Shown piece after piece: positions 31,453 to 42,639 of a DNA stretch of 64,000 bases (position 1 is its first letter; every line of letters begins with the position of its first letter). The notes under the pieces were generated by a model. The model was given only the letters and a program-made list of their open reading frames with translations. It made no database searches and was not told the DNA's origin. Made by a program: the position numbers and the translations under genes. The stretch is from Mycoplasmoides fastidiosum (GTDB taxonomy: Bacteria > Bacillota_I > Bacilli_A > Mycoplasmatales > Mycoplasmoidaceae): assembly GCF_024498275.1 (NCBI RefSeq), contig NZ_CP101809.1:1116001-1180000 (forward strand), read 5' to 3'.

Positions 31453-34305
31453 CTAGTTAATTTTCGCTTCAATTTCCGACATAATTTCAGTTGTCCGTCC
31501 TTGATAATCTTTAATTCTTTTAGTACGTCGAACTAAAATATCAGTCAGTTGTTTACGTTTGTTAGTAATGTATTCTTGTAATTGAATTCGTTTTTTCAAG
31601 TTTTGTAAATTCAAACTACGGCGGTAGAAATTGTGAGAGATATCACGAATGTCTTTAGTAAATTCATCAACAGAGTTATTGGAAATTTCTCATTCCCCAT
31701 TCACAAACTGTTCTGCAATTGGTTTATTAATTAAAGCATCTACAATTACTTCGGTGGATTCGTTGAAGTTATTAGATAAAATATTTTTTTCTTCTTCGCT
31801 GCCACCATGAGCTTTATTAAATTCAGTAATTGCTTTTTCACAGTCAGCAATAGCATCACGTAAACGATTAATTCGAGATTCACGATCATAACGTTCACCT
31901 TCAGTTAATTCGCGAACTGGTTCGGGAATGATTGGTTCGGGAATAATGGATTCAGAAATAATTTCTTCAACCACTTCTTCTTCAACCACTTCAGTTGTTT
32001 GAACTTCGTGAAAGTGAACTTTTTGAGCTTCATTGAATTCAAATAATTCTTCAGAATTTGATTCAAATTGATGGGATGGGATTTCAAAGTTCTCAGTTGC
32101 TAAATTCTCCACTAAGATTTGATCCTCTACATCGCTAGAGTGATGATCAGTTGTTAATAACTCTAAGTCTTCTGTTCGGGATTCTTCTTCAACTGATAAT
32201 TCTTGAATTGATGAATCTTCGGTTAAATCTTCATCATTTTGATGTGAAGCAAAAAATTCTTCTTGCAGAACATTGGTTTCCACTCCAGTCACATCTGCAT
32301 CAAAAACAGTCTCTTGAGCAACTTCATCAGTTTCAAATGATTCGGTTAACACTTCGTTTTCTTCTGGTAACTCTGTTCTTAAATCTTCAGAATACAATTG
32401 GTATGAGCCATCTGTTAAGACCGGTTCACTAATGGCTGCTGATTCCGCACCAAACATAGCGCTCGTTGTTTCAGTTTCAGAATCATATAATATTTCTGAA
32501 GAAACTTCTGATTCTGGAATTTGATCAACAACTTCATCGTATGCCAATTGTTCGGGTGAATTCAAAATATTTTCTGGATCATCCAATTTAATTTTTTTAA
32601 CTTTTAGTTTAGCAAAGAATAAACTAACTTTATGTTTGAAGCTGCTAATAGTTTTGATCGCCAATTCACTTTCATCAACATTGCTTTCCAAAATTCGAAC
32701 TGTAGAATTCGAATCTAAAACATTTTGAGTTTCATGATTAATTGGTTCTTCAAAAGATTGTTCTTCTTTAGACGCTAAAAAAGTTTCAGAACTAATGTCA
32801 TCTGAGTTTGCAACTTCTAATGGAGATGATTTTTCAAAATGATTTGATTCTTCAAAATTAGTTTGTTCTTCAAAACTATAATCTATAAATGAATCTTCTT
32901 CATTCTGTTGTTGGTCGTGTTGTTCAAAAGATTGTTCAGGCTGTTCAGATTGTTCTTCTTGATGCAATTCTTCTGATTGTTCAGATTGTTCTGTTTGCTC
33001 AGTTTCTTCTAAATTTTCAGATTCCTCACCAAAAATAAAGCCAGCTAATTCATCTTCTTCATTTTCAGTCTCTTTTACCGGTGCAGGAACTTCTTTGATT
33101 TCAGGGATTTTTACGTTTGTGCTTTTAAACAAACCTGTTTGAATTCGCTCAGCAATAAATGATAAATCATTTTCAGCCGGCACTTTGGTTTCAGCTGATT
33201 TTTCATCAGAACTATTGAATTCAGTTGTAGTTTGATTTAACTGGTCAGTGCGAATTTCTTCATTAACTGTAGTTGCAGCAGATTGACCATCAATTTGAGC
33301 CATTCGGTTAATTACTTCATATTCATCTAGATCTAAAAACTTATCATTAGTAGAACGAACATAAGATTCATAGTCGAAATCAGCTTTTGGTTCTTTGACG
33401 GTTTTTTCAGTATCTACTAATTCTAGATAATCATCACCGATGACCCCTTTATCTTCGCTTTCAACTTGATTCATTGATGCAATCAATGAATCTTCTCAAT
33501 CTGCTTCTTCATCATCTTTAGATTTAGTTTGTTCAAGCTCAAAATCAATTAAATTTTCATTAAATGATGGTTTATCATGGAAAATTTCATTATGAACAAA
33601 AGCTTGATCGTCTAAAGTTTTTAGTTGACCATCAATATCTAATTCTGAAGTTAAGAATTTGAAACTTACTAAGTGGTCATTATATAAGTGAGTTAAATCA
33701 ACACTATTTTTATTATTATATCGGCTTTGAGAAATTGCGGCTTCTTCTTTAGTGAAGACTTTACGACGTTTTAAATGGGGAACATTTTTAACTCCATAAA
33801 AACTTTTTATAGTTATGGTGTCAAAAGTTCGGTTTTCGTTTTGAATGTGAGAATTTAAAACGGCATTTTTTAGGTAACCATTATCAATGGTAACTAAAAC
33901 ACTTTTATCTTCATTACTTGCTTCTTTATTTAAGAATAAAGTATAGCTCACAAACAAGATTCCGTTGCGATAACGGAATAATTCTTTCTCTGAATTATAG
34001 AACACAACTTGTGCTTGATATTTTTCCGCAAGCACAGTTGCATTGCGTTCGCTTGTTGAAGCAAAATGATTAGGACCAATACTTAAAAAATTCATCCCAT
34101 CAATTTCAAAACGCACAACATGAGTTTCTACTTTTTCAGGTCAGACTGGTTCAAAATTGAATCCTTGATTAAATAAATCAATTTTAAACACCCTTAAAGC
34201 TTGACCATAAAGATCAAAGTAGAAATCAGGAATGCTAAACTTAACAGCAAATTCGACAAAATCATTCTTAATGCCAGCTTTGCTTGTAATTAATATTTTT
34301 TTCAT
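31453..34305 (-). CDS. Large acidic protein with low-complexity centre and coiled-coil C-terminus
   Basis: The 950-aa protein has no signal peptide or membrane helix. Residues 1-250 look like a folded domain. Residues about 270-800 are very acidic (Glu, Asp, Ser, Gln), with a Ser-Glu-Gln-rich run at about 430-470. The end (about 800-950), after Pro-Glu-Pro-Ile-Ile-Pro repeats, is a charged coiled coil. The plan of acidic/proline-rich segment plus coiled coil recalls cytoskeletal and cytadherence accessory proteins of mycoplasmas such as P65 and HMW proteins, but no sequence homology can be claimed. It has its own terminator. The start is ATG 34305 because the frame is open from there. Confidence 0.75.
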
Positions 34306-34407
34306 TGTTGTATTCAATTAAATTGTTTTTCGACAAAAATTATTAAAATTTTTGCTTGTGTCTTTGGTTTTTATTTTATATTAAATAACTTTAAAACATC
34401 TAGAAAA

Positions 34408-34932
34408 TTATGCCAGATGTTTGACTGTCACATTAAGAATTTGGTTATTTTTGATTTCAATTTCGCCATAGGTTCTTCCTGAATTACTACGGGGATAATT
34501 AATTGACCCAGGATTTAAAAGGTGAAGGTTTTCTAAAGTTTGATAATAAGGCACATGAGTATGACCAAAAATTAAAAAATTGGCACCATATTTTTCTGCT
34601 AATTGTTTTAAGTTATTACGACTTTTAACTTCTTCTCAATGTAAAACATAATGCCCATGGGTCAACAAAATTTTTTGACCCAATAAATTAATAAGATAAA
34701 CATTATCTTGCGGATAATATTGTCCATCTTTGGGCAAATAAGAACCTTGGTCATAACTATCATTATTTCCCAAAATAAAATATGTTTTAGGATGTAATTT
34801 TAAAACACTTTGAGGATCACAAGTAAAATCACCAGCATGTAAAACAGCAAAATATTTTTTCTGATTAATTAATTGCCGAATTGATTCAAGACTGCCATGA
34901 TTATCAGAGACAACTAAAATTGTTTCAAGCAT
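34408..34932 (-). CDS. YfcE/MJ0936-type metallophosphoesterase
   Basis: The 174-aa protein has all calcineurin-like phosphoesterase motifs: S-D-N-H-G, A-G-D, G-N-N-D, T-H-G-H and G-H-T-H. It would hydrolyse phosphodiesters with a bound metal pair. The start at 34932 was chosen over an upstream codon because AAGGA lies at proper distance. It is a small stand-alone gene between the aldolase and the acidic protein. Confidence 0.9.
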
Positions 34933-35054
34933 AAAGATTCCTTCATTAATTTGATTAAAAATAGATTGCTCCAAATGTGAGAGCTAGATGTAATTATATC
35001 CAGAAGCTCTATATCTTTTTTGAAGATAAATTGCAGGATTAAAATGTTGATTTT

Positions 35055-35888
35055 TTATTTAAACAAATTGAAATACGATTCCACTTTGACTTTAATTGCA
35101 TCAATCCCTAAATTATTTGTAATCCGCACATCATGAGTATCAGGGTGGGCTAATAAATGATCCCGTACTGCTTTTTGGTAAACAACTAATAAATCAGTGG
35201 CAATATTAACTTTATTGATTCCTGAAGCCACACATTGAAGAATTTCATCATAAGCAATCCCACTAGTACCATGCATCACTAGGGGGATTGGTAAATTAGC
35301 CCGAGTTTGTTTAATCAATTCATAATTTAAACTTGCAGCTTTTTTATAAATGCCGTGGGAAGTTCCAAAAGCAATTGCTAAACTATCTGGTTGGGTTTTT
35401 TGATAAAAATCTAGAATTGTACTTAATTCTAATTGATCAGATTCATCCGCAACAAGATCATCTTCTTTACCGCCAATTTTGCCAATTTCTAATTCTAAAA
35501 AAACATTTTTGGAACTAGTAATTTTTTTAGCTAATTGGGATAAACGAACATTTTCTTCATAACTAAAATGTGAGCCATCAAACATGACTGAACTAAATCC
35601 GTCATTAACTGCTTTTTCTAACAATTCTAAATCTAAACAATGATCTAAATGTAAAACAAATGAAGCTGAAGACTTTTCTAAAACATTTTTAACCATTGGG
35701 ATTAAATAATCATAACCAGCTCATTTCAATGAACCTTGTGAAATTTGAATAATGACTGGTTGATTGAGTCTTTCAGCAACCTGTACAACTCCCTTTAAAG
35801 TTTCTAAATTCAAAATGTTAAAAGCCGGAATGGCTTGGCGGTTTTTTAAAGCTGTTTGGAATCATTTATCCGGATGAATAATATTCAT
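35055..35888 (-). CDS. Class II fructose/tagatose-bisphosphate aldolase
   Basis: The 277-aa zinc-dependent aldolase has H-L-D-H, S-V-M-F-D-G-S-H, a Glu in L-E-L-E-I-G, H-G-T-S-G-I and K-V-N-I-A-T-D, the standard metal and substrate blocks. It could be the glycolytic fructose-bisphosphate aldolase or, given the tagatose-6-phosphate pathway genes a few hundred bases upstream, the tagatose-bisphosphate aldolase. The two cannot be separated by eye. ATG 35888 is the first Met of the frame. A weak ribosome site is present. Confidence 0.9.
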
Positions 35889-36033
35889 ATTATTTACCTG
35901 TTATTTCAAAAATTAATTTTCTTTATTAATGATCAGATTGTTTACTTAATTCAATTAATAAGGATATTTATTTCTTTAAAGAATTTTTTTAATCTTAAGT
36001 TTATTGAATTTGCATTTGTTTTAATTGATAAAT

Positions 36034-36069
36034 AAATACATTGCATTTAAATAGATATGCAATGTATTT
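36034..36069 (-). terminator. Terminator hairpin after the lactose PTS operon
   Basis: AAATACATTGCA pairs perfectly with TGCAATGTATTT over a 12-base loop, followed on the minus strand by a T-rich run. It lies 35 bases beyond the PTS IICB stop. Confidence 0.6.
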
Positions 36070-36103
36070 AAAATTTTAATGTAAAAAATAATGCTAGTTT
36101 TAA

Positions 36104-38632
36104 TTATTCTTTTAACAAATCAGAGTTTGCTTCAAAGTATGCTGTCACAGCATTCACATCATTACTTAAATTAATATACTCTTTAGCAGACATTTGTACC
36201 ACTTTAATTTGGTCTTTAGATCCCTCATTTGCTAATGCTTGATAGTTAGGTTTTAGTTGAGGTGAAACCAAAACAATATCAGCTAATTTAAATGCTTCAG
36301 CATGATTGCCAAAAGCAAAAGCTGTTGCTTCATAATTCAAATGATGTTGCTGTGCTGCTTTATTTAAATTATTTGCCAGCACTGATGAACTTCCAGCCCC
36401 AATACACAAACATAAAATTTTTTTAACTGGTTTTTTGGAAGTTGAATTTGTTGGTTTATTCTCAATTATTTCACTCATAATAGTTTGAGATTTGGAAGGG
36501 TGAATTCATTCTAAGTAATTTTGATATGGGTTTTGGGTTTGGGAAATATGAATAATTTGATTGCTTAAATTAACTTTTGTAATTAAATTATTATTTTTTT
36601 CGGATTCTAAAGTAGCGATAACATCAGTTGAAACTTGATAGTTGGGATTTTTAAAATGATTATAGATTTTACCCGCAAAATAAAAACGAATTGGCAAATA
36701 GTTTTCGTTACGTAATTGATAAATTTGATATTTTAATTCCAATTCCATTTTTTTACGGAAGTATCATAAAATTGGTTCATTATCTTGGGTTAATTTAAAG
36801 CTAAATTGTTGAGTATTTAAGTTAGTAATTTCTGCATTTCATTTATCAATCTTAGCTTGTTGTTTGGCATTCAATTGACCAGCAATTGTTAGAATATCAT
36901 TTTGATAAATTTCAACTTTTTGCTGCAAAGTCTCAATTTTGGTACGTTGTTTTTCGATTCATGCTGTATGCTTATCATTAAGTAATTGAATTTTATTTTC
37001 CAGCTTTTTATTTAATTTTTCTAATTTTTTATTTAGTTTAACAGATGAGTAAAAATTAATATTGTCATTATGTTTTTTAACAAATGTTTGTTGCAATTGA
37101 TCTGCTGAATTGTTTTGATCCTTTTGAGTTTTTTTGGCTAATCGCAATTGTTTAAATGCCAATGGATCAAAATTGAATCATGTCCCCCAAATCACTTGTA
37201 ATCCACTAACATAGAGTTTGTTTGGGTTAACTAATTTTTCTTGCTTTAGTAAAATATTGTCATGAATTTTGATAAATGGTAAATACATGAAGATTTGTAG
37301 CAAGAAACCAATAATAATGGAAAAATAGACTCCCACTTGGTTAAAGTTAGGAATTGCTGTTCTTAAAAATCAAGGAGTTGGTCATGGTAAATTACTCCCT
37401 GCGCCATTGAATAAACCCAATTGTCAAAAAGTCATAACTGGAATCACACTTAAAATTGGTGTCAATAAAAAGGGGATAACATAAATCGGATTAAGAATTA
37501 ATCCAGCACCGAATAACAATGGTTCATTGACTTGAAGCCAAATTGTTACTGATGAATTTTTTCCCACAGTTTTTAACTGATCTGATTTAGCAAATAATAG
37601 ATATAAAAACGGCACCATAAAAGTGGCGCCTGCTCCACCCGCATCAGAAAAACTATCAATTACATTTTCTACAAAAATATGGGTTCTACCGTTGGATCAA
37701 GAATAAAGCGAAGTGGAGTTAGGATTGGTTAGTAAATTTCCGTTTTCTGTTAAATTAGATAAAAGGATTGGTTGAAAAATAGCTCCAGTTCAGTTGGGTT
37801 GAATGCCAATAAATCAGGAAAACGGTTTAATAAAACTATAAAAAATAGCCAATCCTCAAGTGTCATTAATTTGGTTAATGATTCGGGAAGATAATTGGGT
37901 AAAAATCCAAATAAATAATGGTGCTCCTAATAAAATATTGAATCCTAATGAAATTGAAGAAACTAAAAAGAAACTAATAAAAACCGGCACAATTGGAGTA
38001 AAAGCTCGGGAAATAATTTGTGGTGCACTAGGTGATAGCCGTAAAGTAATATTATGTTTATAACACAAATAAAAAATCAATGGTAAACATCAACCCAGAA
38101 TAATTCCTGGTAATAATCCTTGTGACCCCCATAAGACTGCAAATCGGGAATAACTATTATCCCCCACTTGATAAGCGTCAATAGAAGCGGGAATAATGGC
38201 TAGAATAATGTAAGAAATTAAACAAGTAATATAAACAAAAATCGCAGGAATTTGTTTCTGGAAGTTCAAACGAGGATTCAGGTTTTTAGTCATGACATAA
38301 CCAAGTTGAGCAGCAACTAAAATGCCTAAAAATCCACCACTTAAATCCCAAACCGTTAAAGTAAACCGGCTCCAATTATTTCAATGATAGTTATTAAAAA
38401 TGTGTTCATTTAAATAATCAGCATCATAAGCAATTGTCAAAATAGCCTGAGGTAAAGCAAACAATAAAAGGAATAATGCACCAACAATGATAAACATAAT
38501 GGTTTGAATCATGGCTTGCATTAATGACTTAATTAACAAATTAGAAGTAAATCGAGTTAGTCAACGATTTAAATAATTGGCTGAAGTTTTAGCATACTGT
38601 CTAAATTGTTGTTTGGTAATTACAGGATTCAT
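36104..38632 (-). CDS. lacE: Lactose/cellobiose-type PTS permease EIICB with long linker
   Basis: The 842-aa protein joins a EIIC channel (about residues 1-480, ten or so hydrophobic segments, with V-N-E-P-L-L-F-G) to a EIIB domain from about residue 735, whose phosphorylated Cys lies in C-L-C-I-G-A-G-S-S-S. The roughly 250 residues between are mostly charged coiled coil. LacE of Firmicutes is under 600 residues, so this linker is exceptional. Lactose is suggested by the neighbouring lacA/lacB and phospho-beta-galactosidase. It starts 2 bases after the GH1 gene. Nine or more TGA-Trp codons interrupt a standard-code reading. Confidence 0.88.
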
Positions 38633-38634
38633 AT

Positions 38635-40083
38635 TTAATTAGATTGACTGTATTTAATTTTTTGATAATCAATAATTTCATCAACTTTACGATAATCTAA
38701 ATCAAGTTGTTTGCTATCTGTTAATTGTTTAAATCAGTTCCCTGATTTTTTAATTCTCCGCGCATAATTATTTAAATCAAGCTCAATTAATCCGTACCGG
38801 TTTTTGTAAGCATTAATTCATGATCAATTATCGATCATTGCCCAGAGATGATATCCAAAACAATTGCCGCCTTTTGCTACTGCTTGGAATAAATAATCCA
38901 AATGCTCTGCAATAAAACTAATACGGTAATCATCTTCAATTTGTTGAGTCTTCAGATTTCTTCAAATACCTTCGTTTTCTACTCCCATACCATTTTCACA
39001 AATCATTCAGGGGAGATTGTGATATTTGGTTTGGATGATTGCACTAATTTCTAATAATGTTTCAGGATGAATTTCTCACCCACGAAAATGATTAAAACGA
39101 CCTTGATCCCATTTTCATAATTTGAAAGGTCATTTATCATTTTGTTCTGATATTTCAACCCGAGTAGGCGCATAAAAATTAACCCCTAACCAATCAATTG
39201 GATTTGCTGCAATTTCATCAATTTCTGTTGGAGTTAAGTGAAAATCACAATTCATTTCTTGTAAGAATGATCGAGTTTCAGCTTCGAATTTACCTAAAAT
39301 AGCTGGTGAAAGAAAAAAGTAATTATGCAGATGATTGTATTTATTAGCTGCTGCAAAATCTGCGGGCGTGAAATTCTGATTATCTTTAGGGTAACAATGA
39401 GCTCAGTTTAAAACGATACCAATTTGAGCATTTATGTGTTGATACTTTGTTTTAAATAAATTAACAACTCGAGCATGGGCCAAAACAATGTTGGCCATAC
39501 ATTGATAACCTAATTTTAAGTTGTCTAATAATGGATATCGTTTTTTGGATCCGGTATAGCCTTCTAAAGCGACAATTGGTTCATTAAAAGTGGCAAAATA
39601 TTTGACTTTACTTCCATATTCCTGGAAAACAACATCTGCAAATTGTACAAATCCTGCAATAGTTTCAGGGTTGTTTCATCCATCATTTTTATGATTAAAA
39701 AAATAAGCTGGTAAATCAAAATGCATCAATGTAACAATCACATCAATATTTAAAGCAGCTGCATAATCTAAAAAGGCATGATAATAATCAATGCCAGTTT
39801 GACTCAGTTTATTTTTTTCAGGAAAAATACGTGATCAAGAAATGGAAATTCTGATTGAGTTAGCACCCACAGCTTGAAAAAGATTTAAATCCTCTTGGTA
39901 TTGAACCATCATGTTGTTGGTGTAACTATTATTAATTCCATGAAAAAAACTTTGTGGAGATTCAGCAAAAAATAAATCTCATTCTGTTCTTGCTTTAGGA
40001 GTAATGCCCAATCCTTCTACTTCTTCAGCGGCGATAGCACCACCTAAATAAAACTTATCGGGAATTTTTATAAATTTATTCAT
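38635..40083 (-). CDS. lacG: GH1 6-phospho-beta-galactosidase/glucosidase
   Basis: The 482-aa GH1 enzyme hydrolyses 6-phospho-beta-glycosides delivered by the PTS. The acid/base Glu is in A-T-F-N-E-P and the nucleophile Glu in M-I-C-E-N-G. Many TGA-Trp codons split the frame under the standard code. 6-phospho-beta-galactosidase is favoured because lacA and lacB are adjacent, though 6-phospho-beta-glucosidase is possible. It begins 4 bases after the IIA gene and ends 2 bases before the IICB gene. Confidence 0.92.
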
Positions 40084-40087
40084 TGGA

Positions 40088-40396
40088 TTATTTAGCTTTA
40101 TGTAATTCGATAATTTCTAAAACTAGATCTTTCAATGTCAATGCATTCATTAAATGGTCTTGAGCATGAATCATTAAAAGAGTTAAATCAATTGGAAGGC
40201 TTCTGGCTTCTTGTTGTAGTAGGTCAAATTGGATTCGATGTGCTTCGTGTAAATTTTCTTCGGCTGCTTTAAATAATTTTTCTGCAGCTGTAAAGTTTTT
40301 TTCTCGAGCATTTTTTAAAGCAATTAAAAGATCGCTTCGAGCATCTCCAGCATACGCAATGATGGAAATAGCAATTTGGTTAGTATTTTGGGACAT
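40088..40396 (-). CDS. lacF: Lactose-type PTS EIIA
   Basis: The 102-aa helical protein carries the phosphorylated His in I-H-A-Q-D-H-L-M and the N-terminal I-I-A-Y-A-G-D-A-R-S that marks the LacF family. ATG 40396 aligns with known LacF N-termini; upstream in-frame codons would add a non-homologous leader. First gene of the minus-strand half of the lactose divergon. Confidence 0.94.
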   Translation of the reverse strand: MSQNTNQIAISIIAYAGDARSDLLIALKNAREKNFTAAEKLFKAAEENLHEAHRIQFDLLQQEARSLPIDLTLLMIHAQDHLMNALTLKDLVLEIIELHKAK

Positions 40397-40599
40397 AAAC
40401 AGATAAAAAAACATTAAATTATGTAAAAATGAAATTTTCATTAAAAATAAGCTTAAATTTAATTTTTTTCATTTTTATCGCTTTAATTATAGTTATTTTT
40501 TTATGATTAATGAAAAAAGGTAATTTTTTAGATAAAAATAAGAAAAATTAGTTTTTTTATAAAATATTAGTGAAAATTCCATTTAAGAAATTACAAATT
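40397..40599. promoter_or_regulatory. Divergent control region of the lactose genes
   Basis: This 200-base gap separates lacF (minus) and lacA (plus). It contains near-palindromes built from AATGAAA and TTTCATT, at 40428-40442 (AATGAAATTTTCATT) and a spaced pair TTTTTTCATTT (40470s) and AATGAAAAAA (40507-40516), which could bind the LacI-like regulator downstream. Assignment is tentative. Confidence 0.35.
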
Positions 40600-41037
40600 A
40601 TGAAAATTAAAATTTACGCATCACCAGATAATGGTCATTTTGTTAAAAACATTTTGACCACTCTGAAAATAGATGAACATCTAAGTTTGGTTTTAAACGA
40701 TAATGAAAACCTAAATTTTTCAATTTATGACCAAATTTTGCAAGAAATTGCTGAACAAAAATATGACCGAATTATTGTCATTGAACAATACGGCATTGCT
40801 GGATTTATGTATTTGACAAAAGACTTGAATTCCATTGTTGCTTTTGTTGAAGACCAACACTCCGCTTATATGACTCCATTACACAACAATACCAATATCA
40901 TGATTTGCCCTTTAGCTACTATCGGATTAGAAAATTTAAAAGTCATTATTCAAACTTTTTTGGATTCTAAATTTGAAGCAGCAAGACATTGAGTCAGACT
41001 TGAAATGTTAAAAAAATTAATGCAACCAAAGGATTAG
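40600..41037 (+). CDS. lacA: Galactose-6-phosphate isomerase subunit LacA
   Basis: The 145-aa protein is the LacA half of the heteromeric isomerase that turns galactose-6-P into tagatose-6-P. Y-G-I-A-G-F-M, S-A-Y-M-T-P-L-H-N-N and F-E-A-A-R-H-W-V-R-L-E-M-L match the LacA family. The ATG at 40600 is preferred to an in-frame GTG at 40570. lacB follows after 3 bases. Confidence 0.9.
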
Positions 41038-41040
41038 TTT

Positions 41041-41613
41041 ATGAAAATTGCAATTGGATGTGATCACATTGTGACTCCCATTAAAAATAAAATTGTGGAA
41101 AAACTAGTGGAAGCCCATCATGAAGTTTATGATTGTGGAACTCATGATTTAGAACGAACCCACTATCCCCTTTATGGTCATGCTGTTAGCACTCTTGTTG
41201 CTCAGCAAAAAGTCGATTATGGCATTGTTATTTGCGGAACTGGAGTAGGCATTGCCAATTCTTGTAATAAAGTAAAAAATATTCGCTGTGTATTAACCAA
41301 AACCCCCTTAATCGCCCAACAAGCCAGAACCCAATATGATGCAAATGTGTTAGCAATGGGTGGAGAAATTATTAATTTTGGCTTAATGTGAACAATTATT
41401 CAAAATTTTATTAATACAAAATTCAATCAAGAAAATTCGGGCATTATCGATAAAATAAACGGCAAAATTTCTTTTGAAAATTATCAAACCGATTTACTAG
41501 CCGAACAACTGCAAAAATGGAATTGTGGTTGTTATGAAGATGATCAAAAAACAGTTGATGATGAACCAATTCATTATTTACAATTACCCGAAATTAAAGT
41601 GTTTAAAAAATAA
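41041..41613 (+). CDS. lacB: Galactose-6-phosphate isomerase subunit LacB
   Basis: The 190-aa RpiB/LacB-family protein has I-G-C-D-H, the active-site Cys in I-V-I-C-G-T-G-V-G-I-A, and a longer C-terminus than LacA, as in characterised LacB (about 171 residues). One TGA-Trp lies near residue 117. It supplies most of the active site of the LacAB complex. RpiB alone is an alternative, but the tandem with lacA argues against that. The regulator follows after 6 bases. Confidence 0.92.
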
Positions 41614-41619
41614 TTGTTT

Positions 41620-42573
41620 ATGAATAAAAAGATTTCTTATAAATTAATTGCTGAAAAAACAGGTTGTAGTCTTGCAGTTATTTCTCGTTTCTTCAATAAT
41701 AAGCCGATCAAAAAAGCTAACCAAATTATTCTTGAAGAATATGTGAAAAATGCTCAAAATGCCGAACAAATTAAGCGATTAAAAAAGACTAAAAATCAAG
41801 AGAAATCAGTTTTATTATTATCAGTCTCTTTTCAAAATCACCAAAATTACCAAGTTATTCGAGAATTAGATAAAAATTTAAATGATAAGTTATTATTTTT
41901 ACATCGGGTCAAAACTAATAATGAAAACAATTATGCACACATCATTAAGAATTTGAAAAAAATTCAATTTAGCTATTTAATTGTTTTTTATAACGTCAAA
42001 CTTTTTGATGATAAAAAATTTGTTAAAGAACTAATTAAAATTAAAGATCGGGTTTTTATTTATGGAACAAAATTACCAGAATTTCAATCTTTTTATGTCA
42101 ACGAACAAAGTGGAATTAAAAGTTTATTAACCAAAATTAAAGCTAAAAACAAATTCAAAAAAATTGCTTATGTAGGTGTTGATCCAACAAGTTCAACCAT
42201 TGATCAACAAACTTATCAAAATCGTTATCAAGCCATTTTAGACTGGAATCAAAATGAAAATTTACCAGTTGAAATTTTCTTATGCCCCAACAACGAATTA
42301 GAAACTGCTACTAATTATCTACGTGATTCTTTTGTTATTGAACCTGATTTAATTATTTGTGGTAGTCACACTATTTTTCGGGCATCAGCTAATTTCAATA
42401 ATCATTCAGTACAATTTAGTGACATTGGTTATATGTCGTTAAATGATGCTTTTGCTAATTTTAGTTTTAAGATTTTAATTAACTACAACTTAATTGGCCG
42501 AAAAATTTTTGATGCCATTAACATGCAAGAACATACTAATTACGAATTAGTTCCTGTCATTATTTCTAAATAA
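41620..42573 (+). CDS. LacI/GalR-like transcriptional regulator
   Basis: The 317-aa protein has an N-terminal helix-turn-helix, Y-K-L-I-A-E-K-T-G-C-S-L-A-V-I-S-R-F-F-N-N, close to the LacI family DNA-binding helix. A periplasmic-binding-protein-like sensor domain follows. It is Lys- and Asn-rich and divergent, and does not contain TGA codons. It is cotranscribed with lacAB and most likely controls the lactose divergon. The ATG at 41620 was taken rather than the TTG at 41614. Confidence 0.78.
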   Translation: MNKKISYKLIAEKTGCSLAVISRFFNNKPIKKANQIILEEYVKNAQNAEQIKRLKKTKNQEKSVLLLSVSFQNHQNYQVIRELDKNLNDKLLFLHRVKTNNENNYAHIIKNLKKIQFSYLIVFYNVKLFDDKKFVKELIKIKDRVFIYGTKLPEFQSFYVNEQSGIKSLLTKIKAKNKFKKIAYVGVDPTSSTIDQQTYQNRYQAILDWNQNENLPVEIFLCPNNELETATNYLRDSFVIEPDLIICGSHTIFRASANFNNHSVQFSDIGYMSLNDAFANFSFKILINYNLIGRKIFDAINMQEHTNYELVPVIISK

Positions 42574-42591
42574 AATTCATCATGTGCAATA

Positions 42592-42622
42592 AAAAAAGCG
42601 GTTAAAATTAACCGCTTTTTTT
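42592..42622. terminator. Bidirectional intrinsic terminator
   Basis: GCGGTTAAAATTAACCGC flanked by A7 and T7 separates the convergent regulator and PTS genes. Confidence 0.9.
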
Positions 42623-42639
42623 ATTTTTTAAATTATTTG

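Noticed and set aside
32151-32432. 93-codon plus-strand ORF opposite the acidic protein
   Set aside because: Shadow frame created by the biased codons of the acidic gene.
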